The notes: generated by a model not told the origin, from the sequence alone. A DNA stretch of 64,000 nt from Clostridium_AM tanneri (GCF_033659955.1 NZ_JARUJP010000002.1:1-64000); one strand, 5' to 3'; numbered from the stretch's first letter, positions 17,304-27,139 are shown. A program made the numbers and translations.

Positions 17304-20300
17304 TTATTTAAGTTTAATTAATAACTGTCCTGACTTAGCCTGTTGTCCTTCCTTAACAAATATTGTTTCAACAACTCCTGAAACAGCTGCCGCAATATTG
17401 GTTTCCATCTTCATAGCTTCAATTACAATCAAGCTGTCTCCTTCTTTTACTGTATCCCCTTCTTTTACAAGTATCTTTAATATATTTCCAGGAATACTTG
17501 CACCTATTTCTAGGCTATTTTCTGAATCAGCCATAATCATTGTCTCTTCACGCCCTTGAGCTGCAGAGTTGCTAGACTTATCTTTTATTTTTATATCCCT
17601 TCTGTTACCGTTAACCTCAAAGACCACAGTTCTATTTCCCTGTAAATCAATTTTTCCTATTTCCATAAGCTGAACAATTAGAGTTTTACCTTCAGCTATT
17701 TCAATTTCTGAAGTTTCACCTTCTCGTAAGCCATGGAAGAATACATCACTTCCCATACGGCTAAAATCTCCGTTTTCTTTGATGTACTTAAGGTAGTTTT
17801 CAAACACATCTGGATATAAAGCATAGCTCAGCGATTCTTTGTTAGTGGCTTCTATTTTGTGCTTTTCTTCTAGATAATTCTTTATCTTACTAAAATCTTC
17901 ATCTGGTAACATTTCTCCTGGCCTACATGTGATAGGTTTCTCTTCTTTTAATACTATCTTCTGAAGATCCTTTGGAAATCCTCCCATTGGCTGACCCATC
18001 ATACCTTTAAAGTATGATACAGCAGAATCAGGGAAACTCATATTTTTAGCCTTTTCACATATATTCTCAGTTGTTAAATCATTTTGCACCATAAATATAG
18101 CTAAGTCTCCAACCATCTTAGAAGAAGGAGTAACTTTTACAATATCCCCAACCATATGGTTTACTTCTCTAAACATCTCTTTTACTTCATCAAATCTATG
18201 ACCTAAGCCAAAGCTTTCAACTTGAGGTTTAAGGTTAGAATACTGTCCTCCTGGTATTTCATACTTATATATTTCTGCACTTCCTGTTTTCAGTCCTGAT
18301 TCAAACTGACTGTAAACCGGTCTAACAGCACTCCAGTAATCAGATAACTTTTGAAGACCATCTAAATCTATACCTGTATCTCTCTCTGTATTTTTTAACG
18401 CTGCAACTACAGAGTTTAGTGCTGGTTGACTTGTAAGTCCTGATAAGCTATTAAAAGCAGTATCTACAATATCCACTCCTGCATGCGCTGCCATAAGCAC
18501 TGTTGCTACGCCATTTCCTGTAGTATCATGTGTATGAAGATGAATTGGTATAGATATTTCATTCTTCAACGCCCTTATAAGTTTTAGTGCTGCATAAGGC
18601 TTTAGTAAAGCTGACATATCCTTTATTCCAAGAATATGAGCTCCTGTCTTCTCAATTTCTTTAGCAAGCTTTATATAATATTCTAAGGTATATTTATCTC
18701 TAGACTCATCAAGAATGTCGCCGGTATAGCACATACATGCTTCTGCTACCTTATTTTGTTTTAAGGTCTCGTCAATAGCCACTTCCATTCCCTTTAACCA
18801 GTTTAATGAGTCAAATATTCTAAATACATCTATTCCTGACTCTGCAGATTCCTTTATAAATTCTCTTATTACATTGTCTGGGTAATTCTTATATCCTACA
18901 GCATTTGCTCCTCTTATAAGCATTTGGAATAATACGTTAGGAACTTTCTTTCTTAATTCAGTAAGCCTTTCCCAAGGACACTCCTTTAAGAATCTATAGG
19001 CAACATCAAAAGTTGCACCTCCCCACATTTCCATGGAGAATAAATCCTTACCAAGTACTGATTGAGCTTTTGCAATTTTTAGCATATCCTTTGTTCTCAT
19101 TCTTGTAGCCATAAGCGATTGATGAGCATCTCTCATCGTTGTATCTGTTAAAAGTAACTTGTTTTGATCCTTAATCCAGTTAACAAGTCCTTCAGGACCT
19201 TGCTCATCTAGTATTTGTTTTGTTCCTCTTAAAGGCTCACTTATATCTACTTTTGGCACTACAGGAACATCAAAATCTGTTTTTTGTCCATGAGTTTCAT
19301 TAACTACCTTCTCACCAATAAATCTTAGTACTCTTAACTCATCATCTGTTCTTGGTGATATATCAAAGAGCTCAGGGTTATCTGCTATAAAGTTAGTATC
19401 ACATATACCCTTTGCAAATTGTTCATGGTTTAACACATTTATTAGAAAATCAACATTTGTTTTTACTCCAGAGATTGTCATCTCCTTTATAGAACGAATT
19501 GACTTTCTTATTGCATCCTGGAATGTTCTTGACCATGACGTAGTTTTAACCAAAAGGCTGTCATAGTAAGGGCTTATAACAGCACCAGTGAATCCATTAC
19601 CTCCATCAAGTCTTATTCCAAAACCAGATCCTGTTCTATATACATCAATTTTTCCGGTGTCTGGTGCAAAGTTATTAGAAGGGTCTTCTGTAGTTACTCT
19701 ACACTGAATAGCGAAACCTCTAGGCTTTATATCTTCCTGTGAGCCTATGCCAAGTTCTTCTGAACCTAAAGAATAACCTTCTGCTATTAAAATTTGACTT
19801 TGAACAATATCTATTCCAGTAACCATTTCTGTTACTGTATGTTCAACCTGTATTCTCGGATTCATCTCTATAAAATAATGATTTCCATTTTTATCTACAA
19901 GAAATTCTAGAGTTCCTGCACTTCTGTATCCTACATATTGAGCTATTTTTAGTGCATCTTCGCATATAGCTTTTCTCTTTTCCTCAGGTAAAGCTATAGC
20001 TGGAGTAAACTCTACAACCTTTTGATGCCTTCTCTGTATTGAACAATCTCTTTCAAAGAGATGAACCACATTGCCATATTTATCTGCAAGTATCTGTACT
20101 TCTATATGCTTTGGTTTTTCAAGATACTTTTCGATGAATACATCATCTATTCCAAAAGCCTTTTTTGCTTCGTTTTTAGCACTTCTGTATGAAGAAATAA
20201 GCTCATCTTCCTTTGTTACTATTCTCATCCCTCTGCCGCCACCACCTGCAGCTGCCTTTAACATTACAGGGTAACCACAGCTTCTAGCAAATTCTACTGC

Positions 20301-20741
20301 TTCTTCTTCTGATTCTATAGGTTTTTCTACTCCTGGAATCGTAGGTACTCCTGCATTTTGAGCTACAATCTTGGATTTAATCTTATCTCCAAGATTCTCC
20401 ATCATTTCTGAAGTTGGTCCTATAAATTCAATACCAGCCTCTTGACATTTTCTCGCAAATTCAGCGTTTTCTGATAAAAATCCATAACCTGGGTGTATTG
20501 CATCAACGCCTTTCTTAAGAGCAAGACTAATTATTTCATCAATATTTAAATAGGCCTCTACCGGCCCTTTATTTTTTCCTATTAGATAAGCTTCATCTGC
20601 TTTTGTTCTAAAAAGTGAACGCTTATCTTCATCTGAATATATAGCAACTGTTCTTATACCTAGTTCCTGACATGCTCTGAAGATTCTTATTGCAATTTCT
20701 CCTCTATTAGCTACAAGAACTCTTTTAAACTTTTTAACCAA
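17304..20741 (-). CDS. pyc: Pyruvate carboxylase
   Basis: 1145 residues, a full single-chain enzyme that carboxylates pyruvate to oxaloacetate with ATP and bicarbonate, feeding the incomplete TCA branch and amino-acid synthesis. Order: biotin carboxylase domain with ATP grasp (AAAGGGGRGM; ends about residue 450), carboxyltransferase domain of HMGL type starting near DTTMRDAHQS, with QMLIRGANAVGY and the metal-binding HLHTHDTTGNG, a PYC_OADA tetramerisation region (GLKTGSAEIYKYEIPGGQYSNL), and a C-terminal biotinyl domain with the biotinylated Lys in EAMKMETN. Monocistronic, with a good promoter and terminator. In an acetogen it links acetyl-CoA-derived pyruvate to biosynthesis. Confidence 0.97.
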   Translation of the reverse strand: MVKKFKRVLVANRGEIAIRIFRACQELGIRTVAIYSDEDKRSLFRTKADEAYLIGKNKGPVEAYLNIDEIISLALKKGVDAIHPGYGFLSENAEFARKCQEAGIEFIGPTSEMMENLGDKIKSKIVAQNAGVPTIPGVEKPIESEEEAVEFARSCGYPVMLKAAAGGGGRGMRIVTKEDELISSYRSAKNEAKKAFGIDDVFIEKYLEKPKHIEVQILADKYGNVVHLFERDCSIQRRHQKVVEFTPAIALPEEKRKAICEDALKIAQYVGYRSAGTLEFLVDKNGNHYFIEMNPRIQVEHTVTEMVTGIDIVQSQILIAEGYSLGSEELGIGSQEDIKPRGFAIQCRVTTEDPSNNFAPDTGKIDVYRTGSGFGIRLDGGNGFTGAVISPYYDSLLVKTTSWSRTFQDAIRKSIRSIKEMTISGVKTNVDFLINVLNHEQFAKGICDTNFIADNPELFDISPRTDDELRVLRFIGEKVVNETHGQKTDFDVPVVPKVDISEPLRGTKQILDEQGPEGLVNWIKDQNKLLLTDTTMRDAHQSLMATRMRTKDMLKIAKAQSVLGKDLFSMEMWGGATFDVAYRFLKECPWERLTELRKKVPNVLFQMLIRGANAVGYKNYPDNVIREFIKESAESGIDVFRIFDSLNWLKGMEVAIDETLKQNKVAEACMCYTGDILDESRDKYTLEYYIKLAKEIEKTGAHILGIKDMSALLKPYAALKLIRALKNEISIPIHLHTHDTTGNGVATVLMAAHAGVDIVDTAFNSLSGLTSQPALNSVVAALKNTERDTGIDLDGLQKLSDYWSAVRPVYSQFESGLKTGSAEIYKYEIPGGQYSNLKPQVESFGLGHRFDEVKEMFREVNHMVGDIVKVTPSSKMVGDLAIFMVQNDLTTENICEKAKNMSFPDSAVSYFKGMMGQPMGGFPKDLQKIVLKEEKPITCRPGEMLPDEDFSKIKNYLEEKHKIEATNKESLSYALYPDVFENYLKYIKENGDFSRMGSDVFFHGLREGETSEIEIAEGKTLIVQLMEIGKIDLQGNRTVVFEVNGNRRDIKIKDKSSNSAAQGREETMIMADSENSLEIGASIPGNILKILVKEGDTVKEGDSLIVIEAMKMETNIAAAVSGVVETIFVKEGQQAKSGQLLIKLK

Positions 20742-20822
20742 ATTCCTCAGCCCCTTTTCATAAAAATTACGTATATTGAATAATTATTAAGAAATCATAA
20801 TAAATATTAACAAGATAATAAT

Positions 20823-20851
20823 ATTATATACAAGCATTAAAATTATTTCAA
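20823..20851 (-). promoter_or_regulatory. Predicted pyc promoter
   Basis: On the minus strand, -35 TTGAAA (20846-20851), 17-base spacer, -10 TATAAT (20823-20828), about 80 bases before the pyc start. No biotin operator is seen. Confidence 0.6.
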
Positions 20852-21120
20852 TTGCATTTAAAAATTTTTTTACTTGCACTTTTGAATAAAAAAGCTGTTG
20901 TTAGTATTATATTTAACTACTAGCACATTTAGGGCATGTCTACACTTTTAAATATTGTGTTAATTTTCTTTATAAAATAACAATGCAACTTTAAAGCTAT
21001 ATCGTAATCATCCCTTTCACACATCCATTATATAGCATATACTTTATTTTGTAAACAGTATACTCTAATCGGTATTTGTGATACTCTATTGTTTCTGTTT
21101 ACTTATTTTTATCATTATAT
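20852..21120. other. Intergenic region between pyc promoter and tsaD terminator
   Basis: AT-rich; no coding sequence, RNA gene or convincing repeat seen. Confidence 0.4.
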
Positions 21121-21162
21121 AAAAAAAAATTTACTCAAACCTTATACAGGTTTGAGTAAATT
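21121..21162 (-). terminator. Terminator of tsaD
   Basis: 14-bp stem AATTTACTCAAACC / GGTTTGAGTAAATT (21128-21141, 21149-21162). The A-run at 21121-21129 gives the minus transcript its T-run. Confidence 0.85.
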
Positions 21163-21187
21163 ATAAAAATTGAATACTTGCTCAGCC

Positions 21188-22213
21188 TTATCTTTCACCA
21201 AGCTTTAAATTAGGAATGGCATTCAATGTTAACTCTGCTGTTCTTCCTTTTGTATATTCAAAATATGCTGCACTACCTATCATAGCTGCGTTATCAGTAC
21301 AGAGTATAAATTCAGGAAATAGTACATTTATATCCCTTTTCTCGCCTTCATTAATTAGACTTTCTCTTAGACAGCTGTTTGATGCCACTCCACCTGCAAC
21401 TGCTATTTTACTAACTCCCCTTAGCTTACAAGCCTTCATAGCGTTATCTACTAAGAAGCTTACCACTGCTTTTTGGAAAGATGCAGCAACATCTGCCCTA
21501 TTTATTTCTTCACCCTTCATTTCCATCTGATTTAAATAGTTTAATACCGCAGATTTAACTCCACTAAAGGAAAAATCTAATGAACTATCATCATGAAAGT
21601 TCGCTCTAGGAAATTTAATGGCATCTGGATTCCCTTCTTTTGAAATCTTATCAATTTTAGGCCCACCAGGATAACCAAGTCCTATTGCCCTAGCTACTTT
21701 GTCATAAGCCTCCCCAGCTGCATCGTCTCTTGTCTGTCCTAAAATTTCGAACTCACCATAGTCTTTCATATACACAATAAAGGTGTGCCCACCTGAAACA
21801 ACAAGACATACAAAAGGTGGTTCTAGATCTTTATGTTGTATGAAATTAGCACATATATGTCCTTCTATGTGGTTAACGCCAATTAAAGGTTTTCCTGTCG
21901 CATAAGCTAATCCCTTTGCATATTGAACCCCTACCAAAAGAGCGCCAACCAGTCCTGGTCCATAAGTAACTCCTATGGCATCTATCTCCTCTAAAGTTAC
22001 TCCTGCTTTATCTAAAGCCTCCTGTACAACAACTGAAACAACTTCCACATGTTTTCTAGATGCAACCTCAGGCACTACCCCTCCAAATTTAGTGTGTATA
22101 TCTATTTGAGATGATATTATATTTGATAACACTTCTCTTCCATTAACTACAACAGCTGCTGAAGTTTCATCACAACTGCTCTCTAGTGCAAGTATCTTTA
22201 TATCCTTATCCAT
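21188..22213 (-). CDS. tsaD: tRNA N6-adenosine threonylcarbamoyltransferase TsaD
   Basis: 341 residues. TsaD transfers threonylcarbamoyl to A37 of ANN-decoding tRNAs, working with TsaB and TsaE, which are encoded together at 53-54 kb. The ASKHA fold starts LALESSCDETSAAVV; the metal-binding motif is HIEGH, and the C-terminal block includes VAGGVASNSCLRE and TDNAAMIGSA. Start at ATG 22213. Genes on either side are unrelated. Confidence 0.97.
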   Translation of the reverse strand: MDKDIKILALESSCDETSAAVVVNGREVLSNIISSQIDIHTKFGGVVPEVASRKHVEVVSVVVQEALDKAGVTLEEIDAIGVTYGPGLVGALLVGVQYAKGLAYATGKPLIGVNHIEGHICANFIQHKDLEPPFVCLVVSGGHTFIVYMKDYGEFEILGQTRDDAAGEAYDKVARAIGLGYPGGPKIDKISKEGNPDAIKFPRANFHDDSSLDFSFSGVKSAVLNYLNQMEMKGEEINRADVAASFQKAVVSFLVDNAMKACKLRGVSKIAVAGGVASNSCLRESLINEGEKRDINVLFPEFILCTDNAAMIGSAAYFEYTKGRTAELTLNAIPNLKLGER

Positions 22214-22277
22214 GGCTTTTCCCTCACTTTATTTTAATTAGCAATACTAACAAATATTATACTTCATACAAATGACT

Positions 22278-22293
22278 GTTGACAATTGACAAT
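22278..22293. repeat. Short degenerate direct repeat
   Basis: GTTGACAATTGACAAT contains two copies of TTGACAAT-type sequence. Such stretches are common between clostridial genes; no function assigned. Confidence 0.4.
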
Positions 22294-22353
22294 AGCCATT
22301 TAGTATTGATTTTCAGTTGTAAATTATTCTATCCACTATCCCATTAAATATTA

Positions 22354-22362
22354 TGCTATAAT
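22354..22362 (+). promoter_or_regulatory. Extended -10 promoter of the RusA-type gene
   Basis: TGC followed by TATAAT (22357-22362) forms an extended -10; the -35 is weak. It lies 50 bases before the start codon. Confidence 0.45.
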
Positions 22363-22411
22363 TGTATGGAATAAAAGCTTTTATGGACAAAAGTAAAAGA
22401 AGGGATAAATT

Positions 22412-23047
22412 ATGAATGATAATTACGCAAAGGTTATAGTGAAGGGCTCTCCTATATCAAAATCAAATTTTAAACTTTTTAATATTAATGGTAGAGCTAT
22501 ACTGCCTTATAACTCTGGTAAATACCACGATAGGTATGCCCACTATGAGGAACAAATAGCATACGAAACCCGACGTCAGAATCCTGGCAAAGTGCTTACA
22601 GAGGCCTTAATAGCAGTGTTAAAGGTTTACTACAAAAGTAGAAAAAGACACCCTGATACTAATAATATTACTAAAAGCATTTTTGATGGTATTGAAAAAA
22701 GTGGTCTTATAATCAATGATGCTCAGATACGAAGAATTATAATAGAAGAGTTTTATGACGAAGAAAACCCAAGGTTTGAATTGGATCTTTTTGGAGAAAG
22801 CACCTATTCAATTGAATATAAAGTAGTGAAAAAAGAAGTAGAGGACAACCCTATCAACTATTCTCCCCCTCCGAATAGAAAAAAAGCTTCCTCTTTATCC
22901 ACAAAAACCTCTGCTTGTCATTCTAGTACTAATCAAAACAAGTTCTTTTGTGAAGTATGTGGTAAATCTATAAAAAAAGAGGAATCAATATCTGCAAATA
23001 AGGGCAAAACAGCAATATGTAGAAACTGCTTTAAGAATTTATTTTAA
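22412..23047 (+). CDS. RusA-family Holliday junction resolvase with C-terminal zinc ribbon
   Basis: 211 residues. Residues 5-130 match RusA endonucleases, dimeric enzymes that cut four-way DNA junctions, with the acidic residues in RHPDTNNITKSIFDGIEKSGLIINDAQ (continuous residues 79-105; Asp82, Asp92 and Asp103 the likely metal ligands). After a Pro/Ser-rich linker comes a zinc knuckle pair CEVCG...CRNC (residues about 176-205). RusA is typically a phage enzyme, yet no phage genes surround it. Monocistronic, with its own promoter and terminator. Resolvase activity is inferred from the family. Confidence 0.85.
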   Translation: MNDNYAKVIVKGSPISKSNFKLFNINGRAILPYNSGKYHDRYAHYEEQIAYETRRQNPGKVLTEALIAVLKVYYKSRKRHPDTNNITKSIFDGIEKSGLIINDAQIRRIIIEEFYDEENPRFELDLFGESTYSIEYKVVKKEVEDNPINYSPPPNRKKASSLSTKTSACHSSTNQNKFFCEVCGKSIKKEESISANKGKTAICRNCFKNLF

Positions 23048-23085
23048 GGCTAAAGATAAAAGTTATATCTTTAGCCTTATTTATT
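23046..23085. terminator. Bidirectional terminator, RusA-type gene / DUF1836 gene
   Basis: A perfect 13-bp stem AAGGCTAAAGATA / TATCTTTAGCCTT (23046-23058, 23066-23078) between convergent stop codons, with moderate T-rich tails. Confidence 0.75.
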
Positions 23086-23727
23086 TTCATTAAGTAGTTC
23101 ATCAATTATCTTTTCCGCCATTCTTTTTTGTATGCTTGACCTTACTACTAGAGTTATTACTGTCATTATTAAGTTACTGATATCTTTTTCTTTATCATCT
23201 AAATCATGAGTATCTTCTTCTAAATCCTGTTCTAGTTTCTCCTCAGACTCAACCTCCGCTTCGCTGAGGTCATCTGCTAATTCTAGACTAAGCTTATCTT
23301 CAAACTCACCTTTAAAGCTTGCAATTTCATCTCTCTCTATTTCTAAAAACTTATTATATATATCTTCTACATTTAGCTCATGGATTTTCCCAGAGTTTAT
23401 AGACTGAACAATTGGAGATAGTAGACTTTGTATATCACTTATTGAGAGGACTTGCTTTAGATAGTAGGTTAGAATGATAAGTATCATATGTTGTTTGGAA
23501 TACTTTTTCTTTTTAGGAGGTATTACTATTCCAGCTTTGGTGTAATTATTTATCATTGTTTTTGTAAGAATGCTGTCCTTTTCGTTTCTCTTTAAGTAAC
23601 CGAGCTTCTCATCAATGAAGGTAGTTACTTGATCCATATACAAATCTATATCAGGGATATTAGAAAGCTTCAACTGTTCAAAGGAACTTATCTCCTCTAT
23701 TATCCTTTTCAATTCATTTTCATTCAT
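23077..23727 (-). CDS. DUF1836 domain-containing protein (putative HTH regulator)
   Basis: 216 residues. The N-terminal half fits DUF1836: IPDIDLYMDQVTTFIDEKL, then LTKTMINNYTKAGIVIPPKKKKYSKQH, a MerR-like helix-turn-helix arrangement. The C-terminal part is strongly acidic (Glu/Asp-rich around residues 135-185) and ends in a hydrophobic helix. Function of the family is unknown; DNA binding is inferred. Monocistronic. Confidence 0.8.
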   Translation of the reverse strand: MNENELKRIIEEISSFEQLKLSNIPDIDLYMDQVTTFIDEKLGYLKRNEKDSILTKTMINNYTKAGIVIPPKKKKYSKQHMILIILTYYLKQVLSISDIQSLLSPIVQSINSGKIHELNVEDIYNKFLEIERDEIASFKGEFEDKLSLELADDLSEAEVESEEKLEQDLEEDTHDLDDKEKDISNLIMTVITLVVRSSIQKRMAEKIIDELLNENK

Positions 23728-23798
23728 TTTTAATTTTCCCTCCTCTTCCTACTACTATTATAGTATTTACAGTAATATTTAGAAAGTACTATTACAAA

Positions 23799-23835
23799 TA
23801 AAAACCAGCAGATACAGTAACCTGTACCTGCCGGC
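23799..23835 (-). terminator. Terminator of the glp operon
   Basis: 14-bp stem (23804-23817 with 23822-23835, loop TAAC) just after the last gene, followed on the minus strand by TTTTTATTT. Three mismatches in the plus strand are G-U pairs in the minus transcript. Confidence 0.82.
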
Positions 23836-23842
23836 TTTATTA

Positions 23843-24226
23843 TTAAGCAATTTTATCTATTTTTTTCTCTACTTTAATTATCTTTTTTGTAGCTATAATA
23901 TTTACACCAGTTCCAAGTACATTTTCAACTATTACATCTCCAATATTTACAGGTGCCTTTACTACTATTCCCTTTAGTTCTTTGATACAGTCGAAGATTT
24001 TATCCTTTGGTATATCACTTTCAGTCTTAACAGCTACCATGTCAATGTCTCCATCTTCTACACATACAGAAGAAGTTACTATTCTAGTAGGATTAGTACA
24101 TTCCTTTTTAGCATAGTCTTCTCCTCTTTTGCAGGTATTACCTGTAACTTCCACAACTTCATTTCCCTGTAGCTTAACTGCAAGCTGACATCCTATAGGA
24201 CATCCTATGCATATTAGTTCTCTCAT
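23843..24226 (-). CDS. DUF1667 domain-containing protein of the glp-type operon
   Basis: 127 residues. The N-terminus holds a cysteine cluster (CIGCPIGC at 6-13, then CKRGEDYAKKEC) suited to a metal or Fe-S cluster. DUF1667 proteins nearly always occur as the third gene of clostridial glpA-like/glpB-like dehydrogenase operons, as here, where it follows the flavoprotein by five bases. It probably takes the place of an electron-transfer or assembly subunit. No enzymatic activity can be read from it. Confidence 0.85.
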   Translation of the reverse strand: MRELICIGCPIGCQLAVKLQGNEVVEVTGNTCKRGEDYAKKECTNPTRIVTSSVCVEDGDIDMVAVKTESDIPKDKIFDCIKELKGIVVKAPVNIGDVIVENVLGTGVNIIATKKIIKVEKKIDKIA

Positions 24227-24231
24227 ATCTA

Positions 24232-25491
24232 TTACTCTCCTTCCACCTTAATTGTTATCTTTTCACAGTTAGGATATTTTTCAAACATTGCCTTTGTAAG
24301 TTTCACAGTCTCCATTTCACCTGGTGCTAATACTCTCTTCTTTATATGCATTTCTCTAACATCATCAAAATAAACTGATACGAAACTATCTTTAAATACA
24401 TCTCCAACTCTAAATCTAACTTCTGCTGCTTTTTCAATATTTTTAGGATTAATAGCCTTTGGCACTGTATATCTAGCGCCTTCTGTAGCTATAACTTCTA
24501 TCTTTTTACCGTCAAATCTCTTACCTTTAGCATACTGAGCTGCGTTTCTTCCAGCATTAGAGCTTTCTACCGAAACATTATCTACTAAATCATGAACATG
24601 AAGCACATTTCCACAAGCAAATATACCTTCTATATTTGTTTCTAAACTTTCATCCACTTCTGGTCCACCTGTTATATTAGACAACTTAACTTCTGCAGTT
24701 CTTGAAAGTTCATTTTCTGGAAGAAGACCAACGGATAAAAGTAATGTATCACAAGGAATAAACTCTTCACTTCCTTTTATAGGCTTTCTATTTTCATCAA
24801 CCTTTGCAATAGTTACTCCTTCAACTCTATCCTTGCCTTTTATGTCTGTTACAGTATGACTTAACTTTAGTGGTATATCAAAGTCATCTAAGCATTGAAC
24901 TATGTTTCTCTTAAGACCACTTGAATAAGGCATAAGCTCAACTACAGCCTTAACCTTTGCTCCTTCAAGTGTCATTCTTCTTGCCATTATAAGGCCTATA
25001 TCTCCTGATCCAAGTATAACCACTTCCTTGCCAGGCATATATCCCTCAATATTTACAAATTTTTGGGCTGATCCTGCAGTATATATTCCTGCTGATCTGC
25101 TTCCTGGTATATTTATTGCTCCTCTTGGTCTTTCTCTACAACCCATAGCTAGAACTACAGCTCTAGCCTTTATTTCAAGTATTCCATCTTCTTCATTAAC
25201 CGCTGTAATAACCTTATCTTTATTCAAGTCTAATACCATAGTGTTCAGTTTATATGGTATTTTCATATCTTCTACTTTATCTATAAATCTTTGTGCATAT
25301 TCAGGTCCTGTTAGCTCTTCCTTAAAAGTATGAAGGCCAAATCCGTTATGAATACATTGATTTAATATCCCCCCTAATTGGGTATCTCTTTCTAGTATTA
25401 ATATGCTGTCTATTCCTTCTTCTTTTGCTGAAATGGCCGCTGCAAGTCCTGCTGGACCTCCGCCGATTATTACTATATCAAATTCTTGCAT
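24232..25491 (-). CDS. FAD/NAD(P)-dependent oxidoreductase, glp operon flavoprotein
   Basis: 419 residues with an N-terminal FAD fold (IIGGGPAGLAAAISA), a second nucleotide fold (VVILGSGDIGLIMARRM) and the family block FACGNVLHVHDLVDNVSVESS. It resembles the small flavoprotein that partners GlpA-like dehydrogenases, passing electrons from glycerol-3-phosphate to NAD(P) or another acceptor. Second gene in the operon, between the GlpA-like gene and DUF1667. The exact electron acceptor is unknown. Confidence 0.85.
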   Translation of the reverse strand: MQEFDIVIIGGGPAGLAAAISAKEEGIDSILILERDTQLGGILNQCIHNGFGLHTFKEELTGPEYAQRFIDKVEDMKIPYKLNTMVLDLNKDKVITAVNEEDGILEIKARAVVLAMGCRERPRGAINIPGSRSAGIYTAGSAQKFVNIEGYMPGKEVVILGSGDIGLIMARRMTLEGAKVKAVVELMPYSSGLKRNIVQCLDDFDIPLKLSHTVTDIKGKDRVEGVTIAKVDENRKPIKGSEEFIPCDTLLLSVGLLPENELSRTAEVKLSNITGGPEVDESLETNIEGIFACGNVLHVHDLVDNVSVESSNAGRNAAQYAKGKRFDGKKIEVIATEGARYTVPKAINPKNIEKAAEVRFRVGDVFKDSFVSVYFDDVREMHIKKRVLAPGEMETVKLTKAMFEKYPNCEKITIKVEGE

Positions 25492-25579
25492 ATCTCTAAA
25501 CCTCCGACAATTCTAATTCATATTTAACAATTACTTTAAAACCTTATCATAAAAACCTTAGTTTATCTTTAAAGTGAAA

Positions 25580-27013
25580 TTAAATAGTCTCTTTGTCTTT
25601 TCCAACTAAAACATTAGAGTTTCCTCCAAATTTAGTTACCTCTGTTGGAGAAACATTAAGCTCTCTTGATAAAATCTCAACTATCTTTGTTGCACAGAAG
25701 CCTGCTTGACATCTTCCCATTCCAGCTCTAGTTCTTCTCTTAACACCGTCTAATGTCTTCGCACCTACTGGTCTTCTTATAGCACTGATTATTTCTCCTT
25801 CAGTAACTGTTTCACATCTACAAACTATTTTTCCATATCTTGAGTCTTTCTCTATAAGCTTCTTTCTCTCTTCATTGTCTAACTCTCTAAACTTAGGTAT
25901 TCCCTTTCTTATAGGATTAAATGTCCCATTTTTCTCAGGATTTAGCTTTCCTATAACTATATCTCTAACCATTTCTCCGATAGCTGGAGCACTTGAAAGT
26001 CCTGGTGATTCGATACCTGCTGCATTAATAAAGTTTTCTGCATCTTTTAGCTCTTCTATTATAAAGTCATCCACTACACTATGAGCTCTTAGCCCTGAAA
26101 AGGAAGTGATTACTTGTCTCATTGGTATCTGATTTATACTAAGTGAAGCCTTACTTAATATTTCATCAATTCCCTCATTAGTTGTAGTTAAATCATTTTT
26201 ATCTTCTATTTCTGTAGCATTAGGTCCTATTAGTAAGTTACCATCTACTGTCGGTGTAACTAATACACCTTTTCCCATCTTACCTGGCAGCTGGAATATA
26301 GTTCTTGAAACTGTATCTCCTGCAGCCTTATCGAATAAACAGTACTCACCCTTTCTAGGAACTATACTGATTTTATTTTCACTTACCATATTGTTTATTT
26401 CATCTGCAAATACTCCTGCAGCATTTATTACTAACTTAGTCTTTATGTCGCCCTTATTTGTTTTTAATATATAACTATCTTCTTTTATTATATCTGTTAC
26501 TTCCGTTTCAAATAAAAATTCAACTCCATTAGTATAAGCATTTTCAGCTAGGGCTATAGTCATCTCATAAGGGCATACTATAGCACCAGTTGGCGCATAT
26601 AAAGCTGCTGCTACTTTATCACTAGTGTTAGGTTCTAATTCTCTTACTCTAGTTCCATCTAAAACCTGAAGATTGGGAACTCCATTTTTCTCTCCCTGTT
26701 CCTTTAATTCATAAAGCTTATTTATATCATTTTCATCAAAACATAAAACTAGTGAACCAATTCTCTTAAAGGGAAAATCTAATTCCTCTGATAACTTATC
26801 AAACATTGCATTACCTAACGCATTTAATTTACCTTTTAAAGTACCACTCTTAGCATCAAAACCAGCGTGAACTATGGCACTATTAGCCTTTGTAGTTCCG
26901 TTAGAAACATCTGAATCTTTATCTACCACACAAGTTTTTAAATTATATTTTGATAGTTCTCTAGCTATTGAACATCCTATAACTCCTGCTCCAATAATTG
27001 TTACATCAAACAT
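25580..27013 (-). CDS. Glycerol-3-phosphate dehydrogenase-like FAD oxidoreductase (GlpA-like)
   Basis: 477 residues. An N-terminal DAO-type FAD fold (TIIGAGVIGCSIARELSKY) is joined to a C-terminal BFD-like [2Fe-2S] domain with CRCETVTEGEI and RCQAGFC (about residues 405-445), the layout of anaerobic GlpA. Expected reaction: glycerol-3-phosphate to dihydroxyacetone phosphate. First gene of a three-gene operon. ATG follows AAGGAGG, and the leader contains a terminator-type hairpin 20-75 bases upstream, behind its own promoter, suggesting antitermination control. Related enzymes act on 2-hydroxyglutarate, so the substrate is likely rather than certain. Confidence 0.85.
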   Translation of the reverse strand: MFDVTIIGAGVIGCSIARELSKYNLKTCVVDKDSDVSNGTTKANSAIVHAGFDAKSGTLKGKLNALGNAMFDKLSEELDFPFKRIGSLVLCFDENDINKLYELKEQGEKNGVPNLQVLDGTRVRELEPNTSDKVAAALYAPTGAIVCPYEMTIALAENAYTNGVEFLFETEVTDIIKEDSYILKTNKGDIKTKLVINAAGVFADEINNMVSENKISIVPRKGEYCLFDKAAGDTVSRTIFQLPGKMGKGVLVTPTVDGNLLIGPNATEIEDKNDLTTTNEGIDEILSKASLSINQIPMRQVITSFSGLRAHSVVDDFIIEELKDAENFINAAGIESPGLSSAPAIGEMVRDIVIGKLNPEKNGTFNPIRKGIPKFRELDNEERKKLIEKDSRYGKIVCRCETVTEGEIISAIRRPVGAKTLDGVKRRTRAGMGRCQAGFCATKIVEILSRELNVSPTEVTKFGGNSNVLVGKDKETI

Positions 27014-27039
27014 ATTTATATACCTCCTTAAATATAAAC

Positions 27040-27094
27040 AAAAAAGAGCTCAAATCCAAGATACAGTTGTACCTGTATCTTAAAATTTGGCTCT
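27040..27094 (-). terminator. Leader attenuator of the glp-type operon
   Basis: On the minus strand, a GAGCC-type outer stem, then CAAAT/ATTTG, then a 9-bp inner stem AAGATACAG / CTGTATCTT, ending in TTTTTT, lies between the predicted promoter and the ribosome-binding site. This position fits an antitermination target more than a terminator of the distant FNT gene. Confidence 0.7.
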
Positions 27095-27139
27095 CTAAAA
27101 CTCTGCCTTAGTATTTAATTTAATTAACTTTATGCTCTA

